Assembly (NCBI RefSeq): GCF_002240225.1
Contig: NZ_CP022584.1
Coordinates: forward strand, 806,001 to 870,000
Length of the DNA: 64,000 bases
Origin: Paenibacillus physcomitrellae
Lineage (GTDB): Bacteria > Bacillota > Bacilli > Paenibacillales > Paenibacillaceae
Reading direction: 5' to 3'
The notes under the pieces were generated by a model. It saw only the letters and a program-made list of their open reading frames with translations, ran no database searches and was not told where the DNA came from. Below are positions 7,955-17,353 of this stretch, in pieces (the first letter of the stretch is position 1; each line of letters begins with the position of its first letter). The translations under genes and the position numbers were made by a program.

Positions 7955-9448
7955 ATGGATGAATCGATCATGACCACTCCCAAGCCCCTGGATCTTGATC
8001 AATTTCTGCAAAACTGCAGCCGTTCCAGCGATTTCTTAACCGTCCCGTTAACGTTTCTTCCTTCCGGTTTTACCTTTCTGTATTACAAAACGCTGATCGA
8101 CGGGGATAAGCTGACCCAACTTTTGCAGGGGTTGCAGGAAGCCGCTCGGGATCAAGCCATTGAAAAGCTGGAGGACTTGGTGAATATCCTGTCCAGCGAC
8201 GAGATTGAAATGACAAAGGATAGTGCCCGGGTTCAAGAGGCGCTGCTGAAAGGTTATTTGCTTATCCGCCAGGAGGCGGAGCCCCGCTTTGCCCTTGTCC
8301 CGATCCCCGGCAAAAAAGGCATGCGCACCAATAACGAAACGGATATCGAATTCAGCGTAATCGGTCCCAAGGTGGGGTTCGTAGAGGATTTGGAGACCAA
8401 TCTCCACCTGGTCCGTGCCCAGCTGTGCACGCCTGATCTGATCGTGAAAGAGCTCACCATCGGCAGCGTATCGAAATCCAGGATAGTGATGATGTATATG
8501 GAGGGTATAGCCAATCCAGAGAATGTGGCAAAAATGACGAAACGGCTGTCGGCCATTGATTTTGACATCGTGTTTGACACCTCCCAGCTGGACCAGCTCA
8601 TCTCGGATAATTCCTTTACGCCGTTCCCGCTGTTTACGACAACGGAAAGAAGAGACCGGGTTGTATATGCCCTATCTCAAGGACAGGTGGCCGTGATCAG
8701 TGAAGGTTCGCCTTATTTCATCACGGGTCCTTCGTCGTTGTTTGATTTCTTCATTTCTCCCGAGGATTATTATATGCCTTGGCTGCTCGGTTCTTTTTTC
8801 CGGGTGATCCGTATATTCGGCGTGATATTCTCGCTGTTTGCCACGGCGCTCTATGTGGCTTTCACGACCTATCATTATGAGGTCATTCCAAAGGAACTGT
8901 TAAACCGGATTATTCATTCGAGGCAAAGCGTACCTTTTCCGCCCGTGATCGAAGTCCTCTTCCTGGAGGCCACTGTTGAATTTCTGCGTGAGGCGGGAGC
9001 CCGGCTCCCTAGCCGGATCGGCCAGACGCTTGGCATTGTCGGCGGGGTTGTTCTGGGTCAAGCTGCCGTAGAGGCCGCCTTTACCAGCAATATTTTAATT
9101 ATCATCGTGTCCCTGTCAGCGCTGACTTCATTTGTGACGCCTATCTACAAAATGTCCAATGCCATCCGCTTTTTGAGATTTCCTATCATTATCCTGGCCT
9201 CATTGTGGGGGAGTCTTGGCATTGTCATCTGCCTGATTTTCCTGCTGATTCACCTGTCCAGGCTTCGTTCTCTGGGTTACCCGTATACGGTTCCTCTCTT
9301 CCCGCTTCGGGTCAAAGATTTGAGGGACAGCTTCATCCGGTCCTCTTACGCCTACATTAATAAGCGGCCAAGTTATGTGAAGCCGGTATCCAGCCAGCGT
9401 TATAAAGTCCGCAAACGGAAGCCAACAACCGATTTCGATGAGGAGTGA
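7955..9448 (+). CDS. Spore germination protein, GerA family subunit A
   Basis: Membrane subunit A of a Ger nutrient receptor in the inner spore membrane. It has a hydrophilic N-terminal part (about 1-280) with the conserved segments TDIEFSVIGPKVGFVEDLE and MMYMEGIANPENV. A membrane region (about 290-455) follows with RIGQTLGIVGGVVLGQAAVEA, typical of GerAA/GerKA. A basic C-terminal tail ends the protein. The length of 497 is normal. Neither the ATG at 7955 nor the one at 7970 has a clear ribosome site, so the start is uncertain. It is the first gene of an A-C-B operon whose next gene overlaps its stop. Confidence 0.92.
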   Translation: MDESIMTTPKPLDLDQFLQNCSRSSDFLTVPLTFLPSGFTFLYYKTLIDGDKLTQLLQGLQEAARDQAIEKLEDLVNILSSDEIEMTKDSARVQEALLKGYLLIRQEAEPRFALVPIPGKKGMRTNNETDIEFSVIGPKVGFVEDLETNLHLVRAQLCTPDLIVKELTIGSVSKSRIVMMYMEGIANPENVAKMTKRLSAIDFDIVFDTSQLDQLISDNSFTPFPLFTTTERRDRVVYALSQGQVAVISEGSPYFITGPSSLFDFFISPEDYYMPWLLGSFFRVIRIFGVIFSLFATALYVAFTTYHYEVIPKELLNRIIHSRQSVPFPPVIEVLFLEATVEFLREAGARLPSRIGQTLGIVGGVVLGQAAVEAAFTSNILIIIVSLSALTSFVTPIYKMSNAIRFLRFPIIILASLWGSLGIVICLIFLLIHLSRLRSLGYPYTVPLFPLRVKDLRDSFIRSSYAYINKRPSYVKPVSSQRYKVRKRKPTTDFDEE

Positions 9449-9453
9449 ATAAC

Positions 9454-10560
9454 TTGCTTGGAGAATCTGGCCTTCGGCGGGGAGGACTCGCTGCCCTGAT
9501 CCTGCTGCTGGTTTCGCTCTGCTCCTGCGGTACGCCAACCGTAATTAACCGGATCAAACTGATTCAGGCAGCAGGTTATGATTTGAAGGGGCAGGAGATT
9601 CATGTGAGTGCCCTGGTCGGAGATTACAAGGAGAAAGAGAAAACCACCGTCCAGTTAATGGAGGATGGATCAAGCAACAGCTTCGATATGATTCCGGTAC
9701 TCAACGGGGAATCCAATGATCCCATTCAATACGGGCAAATGCGCATGATGGTCTTCGGCCAAAACTATGCCAAAAGAGGAATTGGGCCCGTACTGAATAT
9801 CCTGGCAAGAGACGTTAAAATATCCAGCCGGTTGAAGCTGGCCGTATCCGATTCCACCGCCGTGGAATTGTTAAAAGCCTGCGAAACCACGCAGGAGCCG
9901 CTTTACCTGATGCGAATGATCGAACAGAACAGCCGATATGCCAATCTCCCGGTCCAGAATCTTCATACGACCCTTTACAATTATTATGACGAAGGCCGTG
10001 ATCTCTTCCTCCCCTCTTTCAAGCTGGATGCGGAGCAGCGGCTCCGGGTCGACGGCCTGGCTCTGTTTGATGGAGAAAGATGGATCAGCAAGGTGGGAAC
10101 CGATCAGGCGTTATGGCTGAAAATACTGATCGAAGACGCCAAAAACGGCTCTTTCGTCATCCCTATGCCCCATTCAAGTGTGCGGGTCGACAAGGTGGCC
10201 CTGATCCGGTTTGCCTCCTCAAAAACTGCTTTTAAGGCTTCATCTGTAAACAAACCCTTGGGCTTAAAGGTCAACGTCAAAGGACAAGTCATCGTGAAGA
10301 ACATTCCCGGCGATCTTAAGCTGGTAAACAAAGGGGAGATCGAGAAGCTTGAGCGCGAGATGGAGCAGTATGTCGCAGACCGCATAGACCGATTTATCCG
10401 TTATTGCTGCTCGAAGCATATCGATCCGGCCGGAATCGGCGATTATTTTCGAAGCGTAGACCGAAAGTGGAATCCGAAAGAGTTCTATGCCGCATATCCG
10501 TCTCTTACCCCCAAAGTGACCGTACACTTGAAGATCATTCAATGCGGAAGGCAGGATTAA
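9454..10560 (+). CDS. Spore germination lipoprotein, Ger(x)C family subunit C
   Basis: Lipoprotein subunit C of the germinant receptor. An N-terminal hydrophobic stretch ends in the lipobox-like SLCSC. The Ger(x)C pattern follows: VINRIKLIQAAGYD, a GQMRMMVFGQ segment and a C-terminal GerC domain rich in VHLK-type strands. I take TTG at 9454 as the start because GAGGAG lies 8 nt before it; GTG at 9445, which overlaps the stop of subunit A as GTGA, is the alternative. Either way the gene is translationally close-coupled to subunit A. About 368 residues, as expected. Confidence 0.9.
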   Translation: MLGESGLRRGGLAALILLLVSLCSCGTPTVINRIKLIQAAGYDLKGQEIHVSALVGDYKEKEKTTVQLMEDGSSNSFDMIPVLNGESNDPIQYGQMRMMVFGQNYAKRGIGPVLNILARDVKISSRLKLAVSDSTAVELLKACETTQEPLYLMRMIEQNSRYANLPVQNLHTTLYNYYDEGRDLFLPSFKLDAEQRLRVDGLALFDGERWISKVGTDQALWLKILIEDAKNGSFVIPMPHSSVRVDKVALIRFASSKTAFKASSVNKPLGLKVNVKGQVIVKNIPGDLKLVNKGEIEKLEREMEQYVADRIDRFIRYCCSKHIDPAGIGDYFRSVDRKWNPKEFYAAYPSLTPKVTVHLKIIQCGRQD

Positions 10561-10588
10561 ACCGCTGAAGAGAGGAAGATCGCCTTTT

Positions 10589-11722
10589 ATGAATCGTCCT
10601 GTTAGCGATAAGTTTACTGTTTCGCCTATTCATATGTTTTTCTTGATCTATGTAAGCCTTGTCGGGATCGGGATGATGAGCTTCCAGCACGACATCGTAT
10701 CTATTGCCGGGTCCGATGCCTGGATGGCCACCTTGCTGTCCCTCCTTGTCGTATTCGTCCTGATCTGGATGATGTTCCGGATTTTGGAGGTACAGCGTCC
10801 TGGCGAAGAACATCTTGCGGCTATTAACCGTCGTTATTTCGGAAAGTTTCTAGGTATGACGCTGAATATCGTCTTTGCCCTGTATTTCGTCATGGGAGCC
10901 TTTTACGCGTTCCGATTTTACCTGGAGGTGATCCAGGTGTGGATTTTTCCCCTTATGAATTTATGGCCGATCAGCCTGTTAATTTTAGCCCTGGCCTACT
11001 ATATGGTAACGGGAGGTTTCCAGACCGTAGCAGCCATTTGTTTTTGGGGAGCTGTCTTTATGCTGATCTTTGTCGTCTCCCAAGTGGTTATGGTCTTTCC
11101 TTATTTGCACGGCCGGAATTTGCTTCCCGTCTACGTTCACCAGACAAGTGAATTGATACAAGCGTCGAGGACGATGTCGCAACAATTTCTGGGCTGTGAA
11201 ATGCTGCTGGTGTTCTATCCTTATATCCAATCCAGGGAAAAATCCCGCAAGTGGGCCTATTGGGCGGTAGCACACTCCGGGTTTGTCTACCTGCTGGTCC
11301 TGTTTATCAGCCTCACTTACTTCACTCCCAATCAGATGGAGGAGCTTTTATGGCCCACCCTCAGTATTATTTCAATGATAGAGCTGCCGTTGATGCAGCG
11401 GACGGAATACATGGTGTTGACCCTTTGGCTGGTCAAATTGCTGGCGAACATCGGTCTGGCGATATGGGCCTCCTGTCAACTCCTCAAAAAGGATATGAAC
11501 ATCAAACCACGTGTGGGTCTCGGATGGATCATGGGGATTTTTATAGCGTTAATGTTCCTTGTGACCAAACCGAATCAGCTGAAATTGATGTCCGTTCTAT
11601 ATAATCATATAGGCGAATATCTCGTGTTTTTGTTTATTCCATTGCTGTTTATTCTTTCACAGGCGTTAAGGATCTGGAAACCCGGAAACAAGAAATCCAC
11701 GGCCGACGATCCTTCCACCTGA
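10589..11722 (+). CDS. Spore germination permease-like protein, GerAB family subunit B
   Basis: Integral membrane subunit B of the receptor, from the amino acid/polyamine/organocation superfamily; it likely binds the germinant. It has about ten hydrophobic segments from FFLIYVSLVGIGMMSF to the C-terminal VFLFIPLLFIL, with a GerAB signature including MRTEYM-like MQRTEYMVLTLWLVK. Start ATG with GAGAGGAAG about 9 nt upstream. It lies 28 bp behind subunit C, closing the operon. A germinant cannot be predicted. No fourth (D) subunit gene is seen. Confidence 0.9.
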   Translation: MNRPVSDKFTVSPIHMFFLIYVSLVGIGMMSFQHDIVSIAGSDAWMATLLSLLVVFVLIWMMFRILEVQRPGEEHLAAINRRYFGKFLGMTLNIVFALYFVMGAFYAFRFYLEVIQVWIFPLMNLWPISLLILALAYYMVTGGFQTVAAICFWGAVFMLIFVVSQVVMVFPYLHGRNLLPVYVHQTSELIQASRTMSQQFLGCEMLLVFYPYIQSREKSRKWAYWAVAHSGFVYLLVLFISLTYFTPNQMEELLWPTLSIISMIELPLMQRTEYMVLTLWLVKLLANIGLAIWASCQLLKKDMNIKPRVGLGWIMGIFIALMFLVTKPNQLKLMSVLYNHIGEYLVFLFIPLLFILSQALRIWKPGNKKSTADDPST

Positions 11723-11770
11723 ATGGACTCCAGCGTCCGCCAAGCACTCTATCAGTACCCTTTTAAGCAA

Positions 11771-13189
11771 CTAGTCCGCTGCCTTTAATGCTGCCACAAA
11801 ACGCCCGGCCCTCTGAAAGCTTTCAATACGCCCGCCGCCAACCGCCGCGCACAAAGCCGCTCCAACGGCCGCTTCCTCCGGAGAAGCGCTGAGCTGCATC
11901 GGCATGCCGAATACCTCCTCGGCCTTGGCGCACAAAACAGGATTCGAGCGGAGCGCATTGCCGGATCCGACCAGTCTGCGATAGTTCGCCGGCTTAGCCG
12001 CCAGAAGCTTCAGCGCAAAAGCATGCAGTTCTTCCACCATCCCCTTCAGTAAAGCATGGGCCAGGCTGGCCGGCTTAAAGTTATCCAGCGAAATGTTCTC
12101 GATGCTCCCGCGGACATTGGGATCGGAGCGTGTGCCCAGAAACCAGGGGCGAACCGACAACCCCTGCTCCTGCTCCGGCGCCTGCCTCATGAGCCGTTCC
12201 ATCCAGGCATACACCTCATTGGCCTCCAGCGGTTTACCGGTATAAGCTTCTATGACTTCCTGGAAAAACATCTCCAGCAGGGCATAAGCCTTGCCCCCGC
12301 TGAGTGCGGCACCGACCATCAGCACGCCGCCGCCCGGATAAGGGCGCGCCTCCATTCCCTCCGGCGCCTGCGTCAATTGCGGTACATAAGCGGACAACTG
12401 GCTTCCGGTTCCTATGTTCAGCAGCAGCGTATCCTCTGGATCCGGAACACTGCCGAGGAAGCTGGCCTGATTGTCGCCCAGGGAAGCGTATACCGGGATC
12501 CCTTGGCGGGTATGCCCCAGCTTCGTACCTGATGGAACTACACTCGGAAGCATAGCCGTATCCAATCCAGCCATCCGGAGCGCCTCCCGGTCAAAATCTT
12601 CTCCTGTCTCCGCCCGGCAATCTCCAAGCTCGGCGCTGTATCCGCCAATGGCTGCGGCCTGAGTCGCATCCATAACAGGCAATCGCCTGCCGGCCAGCTT
12701 CGCCGCCACAAAGTCAGCGATCGAACATAGGGCCGCGGCTCCTGCCGGAAGAAGTCCATGATCCGCGTTATAGTCATGCGTGGCAAGTCCGTAACCCGGA
12801 GCCACCCGGTATCCGGTCAACTCACTGATCCGCTCGGCGTAAGTCCGGGATTCCCCCGGAACGGTTTGGGCTCCCCGCCCATCCTGCCAGGTATACAGCG
12901 GACTGACAGCTTCTCCAAGTTCATTTACGTATACGATGCCGTGCATCTGCCCTGTCAAGCCGATTCCTTCTACTCCAGGGTTCAATTGAAGCAGTTCCTC
13001 AAGAATACGCTCGGTTTGTCCATAAATGGCATTCGCGTCCTGCAGCCGCTCCCAATTCTCTTGGCCGTGCAGCGCGGCCGAATCCTGATTGGCCGTAATC
13101 CGGTGAACCACCTCCCGTCTGTTCAGGTCATAAATCAAACCGGTAATGGTTGTGGTCCCTATGTCTATTCCAATATAAGCTGGACTCAT
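11771..13189 (-). CDS. FGGY-family carbohydrate kinase (sedoheptulokinase-like)
   Basis: ATP-dependent sugar kinase. It begins with the phosphate-1 motif GIDIGTTTITGLIYD. The FGGY N-domain continues with GLTGQMHGIVYV and TWQDGRG, the C-domain with LLLNIGTGSQLSAYV, and the late motif is VGSGNALRSNPVLC. The length of 472 fits. GQMHGIVY and the overall layout resemble sedoheptulokinase and xylulokinase; the true substrate is not certain. GGAGGG precedes the ATG by about 7 nt. A cre-like sequence 70-83 bp upstream suggests carbon catabolite control. It converges with the germination operon. Confidence 0.78.
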   Translation of the reverse strand: MSPAYIGIDIGTTTITGLIYDLNRREVVHRITANQDSAALHGQENWERLQDANAIYGQTERILEELLQLNPGVEGIGLTGQMHGIVYVNELGEAVSPLYTWQDGRGAQTVPGESRTYAERISELTGYRVAPGYGLATHDYNADHGLLPAGAAALCSIADFVAAKLAGRRLPVMDATQAAAIGGYSAELGDCRAETGEDFDREALRMAGLDTAMLPSVVPSGTKLGHTRQGIPVYASLGDNQASFLGSVPDPEDTLLLNIGTGSQLSAYVPQLTQAPEGMEARPYPGGGVLMVGAALSGGKAYALLEMFFQEVIEAYTGKPLEANEVYAWMERLMRQAPEQEQGLSVRPWFLGTRSDPNVRGSIENISLDNFKPASLAHALLKGMVEELHAFALKLLAAKPANYRRLVGSGNALRSNPVLCAKAEEVFGMPMQLSASPEEAAVGAALCAAVGGGRIESFQRAGRFVAALKAAD

Positions 13190-13258
13190 GTTTTACCCTC
13201 CATTTTCATCTATAACTGAATTCTGCAACGAATCTTGTCGCGCAAGGACAAAAGGAAA

Positions 13259-13272
13259 TGAATGCGATTGCA
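13259..13272. promoter_or_regulatory. cre-like site upstream of the FGGY kinase
   Basis: TGAATGCGATTGCA matches the CcpA cre consensus TGWAAnCGnTnWCA at 12 of 14 positions, including the central CG. It lies 70 bp upstream of the kinase start, a place where CcpA would repress. Confidence 0.4.
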
Positions 13273-13409
13273 TTTTTGAACAAAAGGTGTCTGTTTCTAT
13301 GGACGCGCTTTCATGAATAACATATACTAGTAATGAATTGAATCGCGAACATGAAGCCTGACGAACGCATATGCAGCTTTGCTCCACAAACCCTGAGGAG
13401 GTACGATTC

Positions 13410-14735
13410 ATGAGAATAGCAGTGATCGGCGGAGGACTCGCCGGCTTGACCGCCGCAGCCTACTTGTCGGAACACCCCGACGTGGAAGGCGTTGTGTTTG
13501 AACGCAGCCCGCAGCTTGGCGGACGCGCTTTTACGTATCAGAAATCCGGATTCACCCTGAATTACGGCGCTCATGCCGTGTACGGAATCGATCGCAACAC
13601 CATCTCCCAAATGAAGCAGGAACTTGGCCTGCAATTTGAAAGCAAACAGGTGGATAAACGCCGAGTCGTTTACGCCAAACACAACCAATTGACCCTTGCT
13701 CCTCTCGATTTCATGAACATTATGAAGACGAACGTGTTGTCGACGATGGAGAAAGTCCGCTTTGTCGGGGAAGTCGCAGCCATCATTGCCAACATTCATC
13801 AATTGAAGAATTATCCGACGCTGGGCGAATATCTGGATCATTCCCATGCGGCCGGCGACGTCAAAGAGCTTTGGGAACATCTCGTCTGCTCGAACTTTTT
13901 TATTACGCCGGAGGAAGCCCGCAAGGTGCCGGGCACAGTGATAGCCGAATACTATCATAACCTGTTCCTCTCTTCCAAGCCAGTCAACTACATTCTCGGA
14001 AGCTGGGCGGTCATTACCGATCAGCTGCAGCAAAAGATTGAGAACAGCGGCCGTTGGAGCATTTCGGTCAAGGAGCCGGTAGAATCGTTCCGCAAGGAAG
14101 GCAGCTCCCTTATTCTGAATACGAAAACCCGTGAGAATCTCGAATTCGACGCGGTTATCTTCGCCATTCCGGTACAGCAAGTCTGCAAAATCATGGAGGA
14201 AACGCCTTGGGAAACCTCCTTTGAGCCTTATGCGGACAGCACTTCAACCGAAGTCCTGGTCTATGATGTTGGTTTCTCCAAAGTGGTTGCCCGTCCATTC
14301 CATTATATCAGCGATATGGATAACAAAATGTTTATCAGCGACGTTTCTGCCACAGATCACACCGTCGTGCCGGAGAACGGCCAGCTGCTTCAGGGCATTG
14401 CTTACCTGAACGACCATTTTGATTCCGATGAGGAACGGAAAGCTTATATGGATAACAAAACCAGCAAAATGGAAGAGCTGTTTGATCAGTTCTATCCGGG
14501 CTGGCGGGATTCTCTGGAGGTTAAACGCGTCTCCAAGAAAGCGATGGTATCCAGCGTCAAGAACATTGCTTCCAACCAGCTGCTGCCTAACACGCTGGCC
14601 GGTGTTCCTTTCTATTTCTGCGGCGACGGCTGCGTAGGCAAAGGCGAGCTGGCCGAAAGAGCCTTCTCCAGCGCCCGGAATGTTGCCCAATCGCTGCTGG
14701 CCGGTTTGAACAAACCGGAAGCTCTGTCTTCTTAA
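13410..14735 (+). CDS. FAD-dependent oxidoreductase, amine oxidase/phytoene desaturase-like
   Basis: Flavoprotein with the N-terminal dinucleotide-binding motif GGGLAGLTAA and the adjacent FERSPQLGGRAFTY segment, as in amine oxidases and carotenoid desaturases. The C-terminal FAD-contact motif is FCGDGCVGKGELAERAFSSA. The product is about 441 residues from ATG 13410, which has GAGGAGG 9 nt upstream; the in-frame extension to 13371 lacks a ribosome site. No carotenoid genes are nearby, so the substrate is unknown. It is divergent from the FGGY kinase and ends at a strong hairpin. Confidence 0.8.
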   Translation: MRIAVIGGGLAGLTAAAYLSEHPDVEGVVFERSPQLGGRAFTYQKSGFTLNYGAHAVYGIDRNTISQMKQELGLQFESKQVDKRRVVYAKHNQLTLAPLDFMNIMKTNVLSTMEKVRFVGEVAAIIANIHQLKNYPTLGEYLDHSHAAGDVKELWEHLVCSNFFITPEEARKVPGTVIAEYYHNLFLSSKPVNYILGSWAVITDQLQQKIENSGRWSISVKEPVESFRKEGSSLILNTKTRENLEFDAVIFAIPVQQVCKIMEETPWETSFEPYADSTSTEVLVYDVGFSKVVARPFHYISDMDNKMFISDVSATDHTVVPENGQLLQGIAYLNDHFDSDEERKAYMDNKTSKMEELFDQFYPGWRDSLEVKRVSKKAMVSSVKNIASNQLLPNTLAGVPFYFCGDGCVGKGELAERAFSSARNVAQSLLAGLNKPEALSS

Positions 14736-14823
14736 CTTCGGACTCGGACAGCATACGTCTTCATTGAAACATGTATCGCTGAATCCAAGCCGTGAGAGAT
14801 AAGACATTTCCTTACAAAAATAC

Positions 14824-14865
14824 AACAGCCCCGCTAGGACCCTAATGGCATCCTTCGGGGCTGTT
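14824..14865 (+). terminator. Terminator of the FAD oxidoreductase
   Basis: AACAGCCCCG (14824-14833) pairs perfectly with 14856-14865 and is followed by a T-rich tract. The 22-nt loop is unusually long. Confidence 0.75.
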
Positions 14866-14975
14866 TATTTTCCGGAACCGATTCTCAAATTGATTTCCCT
14901 GACCTGACGCAAGCGGCATCCTCGCTTTCTTTCCCTTACAAATGGCCGTAATTCCGGCGGCCGGGTAGTGCTGAC

Positions 14976-15386
14976 TTAATGACTTCGGTGGATATCCGGA
15001 AACTGCCGGGCATATCCGTGAACGTGACGCCGAAAACCGAGATAACGGGTTCCTTGAAAGGTGAGATTGCCCAGATCACCCTCCGCGGTTTGACCATATT
15101 CTTCGCCCTGGACTTCGAATTCAAGCCGGTCCCCGCTTTCTACTTCAAAAGTGATGTAATACCGGGTAACCGATCGGTGGGTATCCAAGTCGCTGCTGTG
15201 CCGGTAGCTTACCTCGGTCCTTTTGCTCGTGACCGTAGTTTGCACCGACAATACCGGCTGCCGGTTGTTCCGGACCCACCGGAAAATCCCGCTGCCTGCC
15301 GAAATCGCCAAAATGCCTACAATGACAATAAAAAATACGGGAATGACCGAACCCGTCACGTCGAACATTTCCAATCCGGTTAGCAT
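14976..15386 (-). CDS. DUF2500 family membrane protein
   Basis: Protein of 136 residues with one N-terminal transmembrane segment (VIPVFFIVIVGILAISAGSG) and an extracytoplasmic beta-rich part. The latter has the family pattern NRQPVLSVQTTVTSKRTEVS, then YYITFEVESGDRLEFEVQGEEY and LTFQGTRYLGF. The function of the family is unknown. The start MLTGLEMF was chosen because AGGAGGGGAG lies just upstream; the ORF extends 26 codons further without a ribosome site. Confidence 0.75.
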   Translation of the reverse strand: MLTGLEMFDVTGSVIPVFFIVIVGILAISAGSGIFRWVRNNRQPVLSVQTTVTSKRTEVSYRHSSDLDTHRSVTRYYITFEVESGDRLEFEVQGEEYGQTAEGDLGNLTFQGTRYLGFRRHVHGYARQFPDIHRSH

Positions 15387-15524
15387 GCCCACTCCCCTCC
15401 TTGGCTTCGGAAACGGCGAATTTAACCTGCTTTCCCCGCTTGTTCTAAAATATATGCGGGCCAAACAGAAACTTGATCAACCCGTTGTACAAGAAATGCG
15501 GCAGCTCGTCCTTTTCCTACAAAA

Positions 15525-15560
15525 ATAACCTTCCCCCGTCTAATCGCAGGAGAAGGTTAT
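15525..15560 (-). terminator. Terminator of the Cys-rich mini-protein gene
   Basis: ATAACCTTC (15525-15533) pairs with GAAGGTTAT (15552-15560). On the minus strand the stem is followed by five U. Confidence 0.7.
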
Positions 15561-15593
15561 CGGAAAGCTGTAAAGCCGCTGCCGGCTTGCAGA

Positions 15594-15779
15594 TCAAGCA
15601 TAATATTCCATGAGCAGCTCGCGTGTTTCACCGGCTTCATCGGCTTCTTCAAGCAGGTTCTGGGCCGCCCAGCATTCTTTGCAAATCTCTTCAGTCGTGC
15701 ATTCATGAGCGTCCGTGCAAGTATAGCAGAATTGAAGCAGGTTTCTGGTTGTTGTACAATCGAACAATTGAGTTTTCAT
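15594..15779 (-). CDS. Small Cys-rich protein, 61 residues, unknown
   Basis: Not recognised. It has seven cysteines in short patterns (FCYTCTDAHEC and EICKECW) that could bind zinc or an iron-sulfur centre, followed by an acidic helix (LLEEADEAGETRELLMEYY). GGGAG lies 10 nt before the ATG and a terminator follows, so it is likely a real monocistronic gene. Confidence 0.65.
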   Translation of the reverse strand: MKTQLFDCTTTRNLLQFCYTCTDAHECTTEEICKECWAAQNLLEEADEAGETRELLMEYYA

Positions 15780-15984
15780 GATCGTTCACTCCCTGGGTTT
15801 AGGTTTGTAGGTTGTTGGGGTTCCTCTTTACAAGTTAAATATATCACGGGGCTATCGGAAATTATGTGATTATTTTCACAATATCCAATAAAGAATCAGG
15901 ACCCATAATCCTGTATCCATCAACTTATTTCCAACCTCATATTTCCCACATCTATATATCCATAAAAATAGCCGGCAACATGCA

Positions 15985-17268
15985 TTAAAGCATCTGCCAG
16001 CTAAGTCCACCATCGTGGGTGGACAGCAATCTTGAGGTTCTCTCTTCGCTGTTCTGTACAAGCATCCAGCCGTAATTCGGCGAAACAAATTGAAGTTTGA
16101 CGACTTCGGGATAATCGTCCAGCGTAGTGGCAAGCTTGCGGTTTTCCGGGAGCGCTCTCCAGGTTTTGCCTTGATCGATCGTGTGGTACAGAAGATAACC
16201 CTGCAAGCTCCAGCCTTCCATTTCGTTAACAAAATACGGAGCGAGTCCCGCATTAACACCCGACTGCCAAGGCAGCGGGAAATCGATAAACTGGAACGTA
16301 GCCGCCCCGTCTGACGTAAAGTATCCGCTGTATTTAGAAGTGTCTCCTTTGGTGCAGCGAATCGGAATGAGCCCGGTTTGACCGCTTTCATTAAAGAATT
16401 GGATCTGCTCGGCCGTATAGCTGTCACACTCTCCAAGATCCTGTTTGCGGAAGAAGGTGTTACTCTGCATCCAGTGCTGGCCGCCATCCTTCGTGGTGTA
16501 GAGATCGGGTTTCTTGATTTCCTGAATCAGTGCAAAACCCTGCTGCTCCGTCGTAAAATCCATATCCGCGAAATAACCGTACTGCGGCAGGTTGATCAAA
16601 GAACCTGTCTGTCCCGAGCTGACCACTTCATCTTTGGAAGCGACCCAGGTACTGCCCCCGTCATATGTATTATAGACGGACTTCTTCTGGTTGCCCGGCG
16701 AAGTGGGACTCACGGAAATCAGCCAACCTCGTTCGGCGGTTGTAAAATAAACACTGCTTGGGCTAGCGTTAGCCGGAAGCGATGAAATTTTCCAATTGAG
16801 GCCTCCGTCCTCCGTGTGGAGCAGGATTCCCTCCGTTGAGCCTTGAGCCTTGCGCATAATCCAGCCGTGTCCTTGATCCAGGAAAAACATCTCTTCACCA
16901 TAACGGACTAATCCCGGGAACTGCACGGTTGCAGCCGGCGAAATATTGGTCCAGGTCCTGCCTTGGTCATTAGTCGTATAAAGCCGCAGCTCCCCCCGGG
17001 TAATCCCCCAGGCGATGCCGGTCGTCTCCGTCAATAGATGAAAGTCGGTGAGACGAGTTTGAATCTGGTATTTCTTCTTGCTGGATTCAACCGCAGTATC
17101 CTCCGATTTGGCCGTTTCGGGATTCACGACAGTGAGTACCTGGCCGTTCTCCTGATTGTCTTCTTCCTGCAAAGGTGCAGAAACCGATGTGCTTTCTCTG
17201 GCTGTACAGGCAGACAACAGCATACAGGCTGCAACCAGAACAATTATCTTGTGCCGCCATTTACTCAA
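15985..17268 (-). CDS. Beta-propeller lipoprotein with BNR/Ycf48-like repeats
   Basis: Secreted lipoprotein of 427 residues: signal peptide with lipobox LLSAC, then repeated propeller blades, each with an Asp-box-like turn (QGRTWTNIS, GGLNWKISS, GGSTWVASK, GGQHWMQSN, QGKTWRALP, GGLSWQML). These repeats resemble WD40/YVTN/BNR and Ycf48 proteins; sialidase activity is not indicated because the catalytic residues of sialidases are not evident. The start is TTG, with AAGGAGG about 9-10 nt upstream. It lies between the Cys-rich gene and a polysaccharide deacetylase on the same strand, with 85 bp separating it from the deacetylase stop, so a common transcript is possible. The role at the cell surface is unknown. 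Confidence 0.78.
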   Translation of the reverse strand: MSKWRHKIIVLVAACMLLSACTARESTSVSAPLQEEDNQENGQVLTVVNPETAKSEDTAVESSKKKYQIQTRLTDFHLLTETTGIAWGITRGELRLYTTNDQGRTWTNISPAATVQFPGLVRYGEEMFFLDQGHGWIMRKAQGSTEGILLHTEDGGLNWKISSLPANASPSSVYFTTAERGWLISVSPTSPGNQKKSVYNTYDGGSTWVASKDEVVSSGQTGSLINLPQYGYFADMDFTTEQQGFALIQEIKKPDLYTTKDGGQHWMQSNTFFRKQDLGECDSYTAEQIQFFNESGQTGLIPIRCTKGDTSKYSGYFTSDGAATFQFIDFPLPWQSGVNAGLAPYFVNEMEGWSLQGYLLYHTIDQGKTWRALPENRKLATTLDDYPEVVKLQFVSPNYGWMLVQNSEERTSRLLSTHDGGLSWQML

Positions 17269-17353
17269 TCTGTTCTGCCTCCTTTTCTAAGATTATCATC
17301 TATTATTATAAGAAAAAGTTCGGGTGAAGTCCATGTAAGCGCAAACATCCCAA

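Noticed and set aside
13311-14180. 289-residue antisense ORF
   Set aside because: Lies opposite the FAD oxidoreductase, no ribosome site or family motif; a shadow of the real gene.
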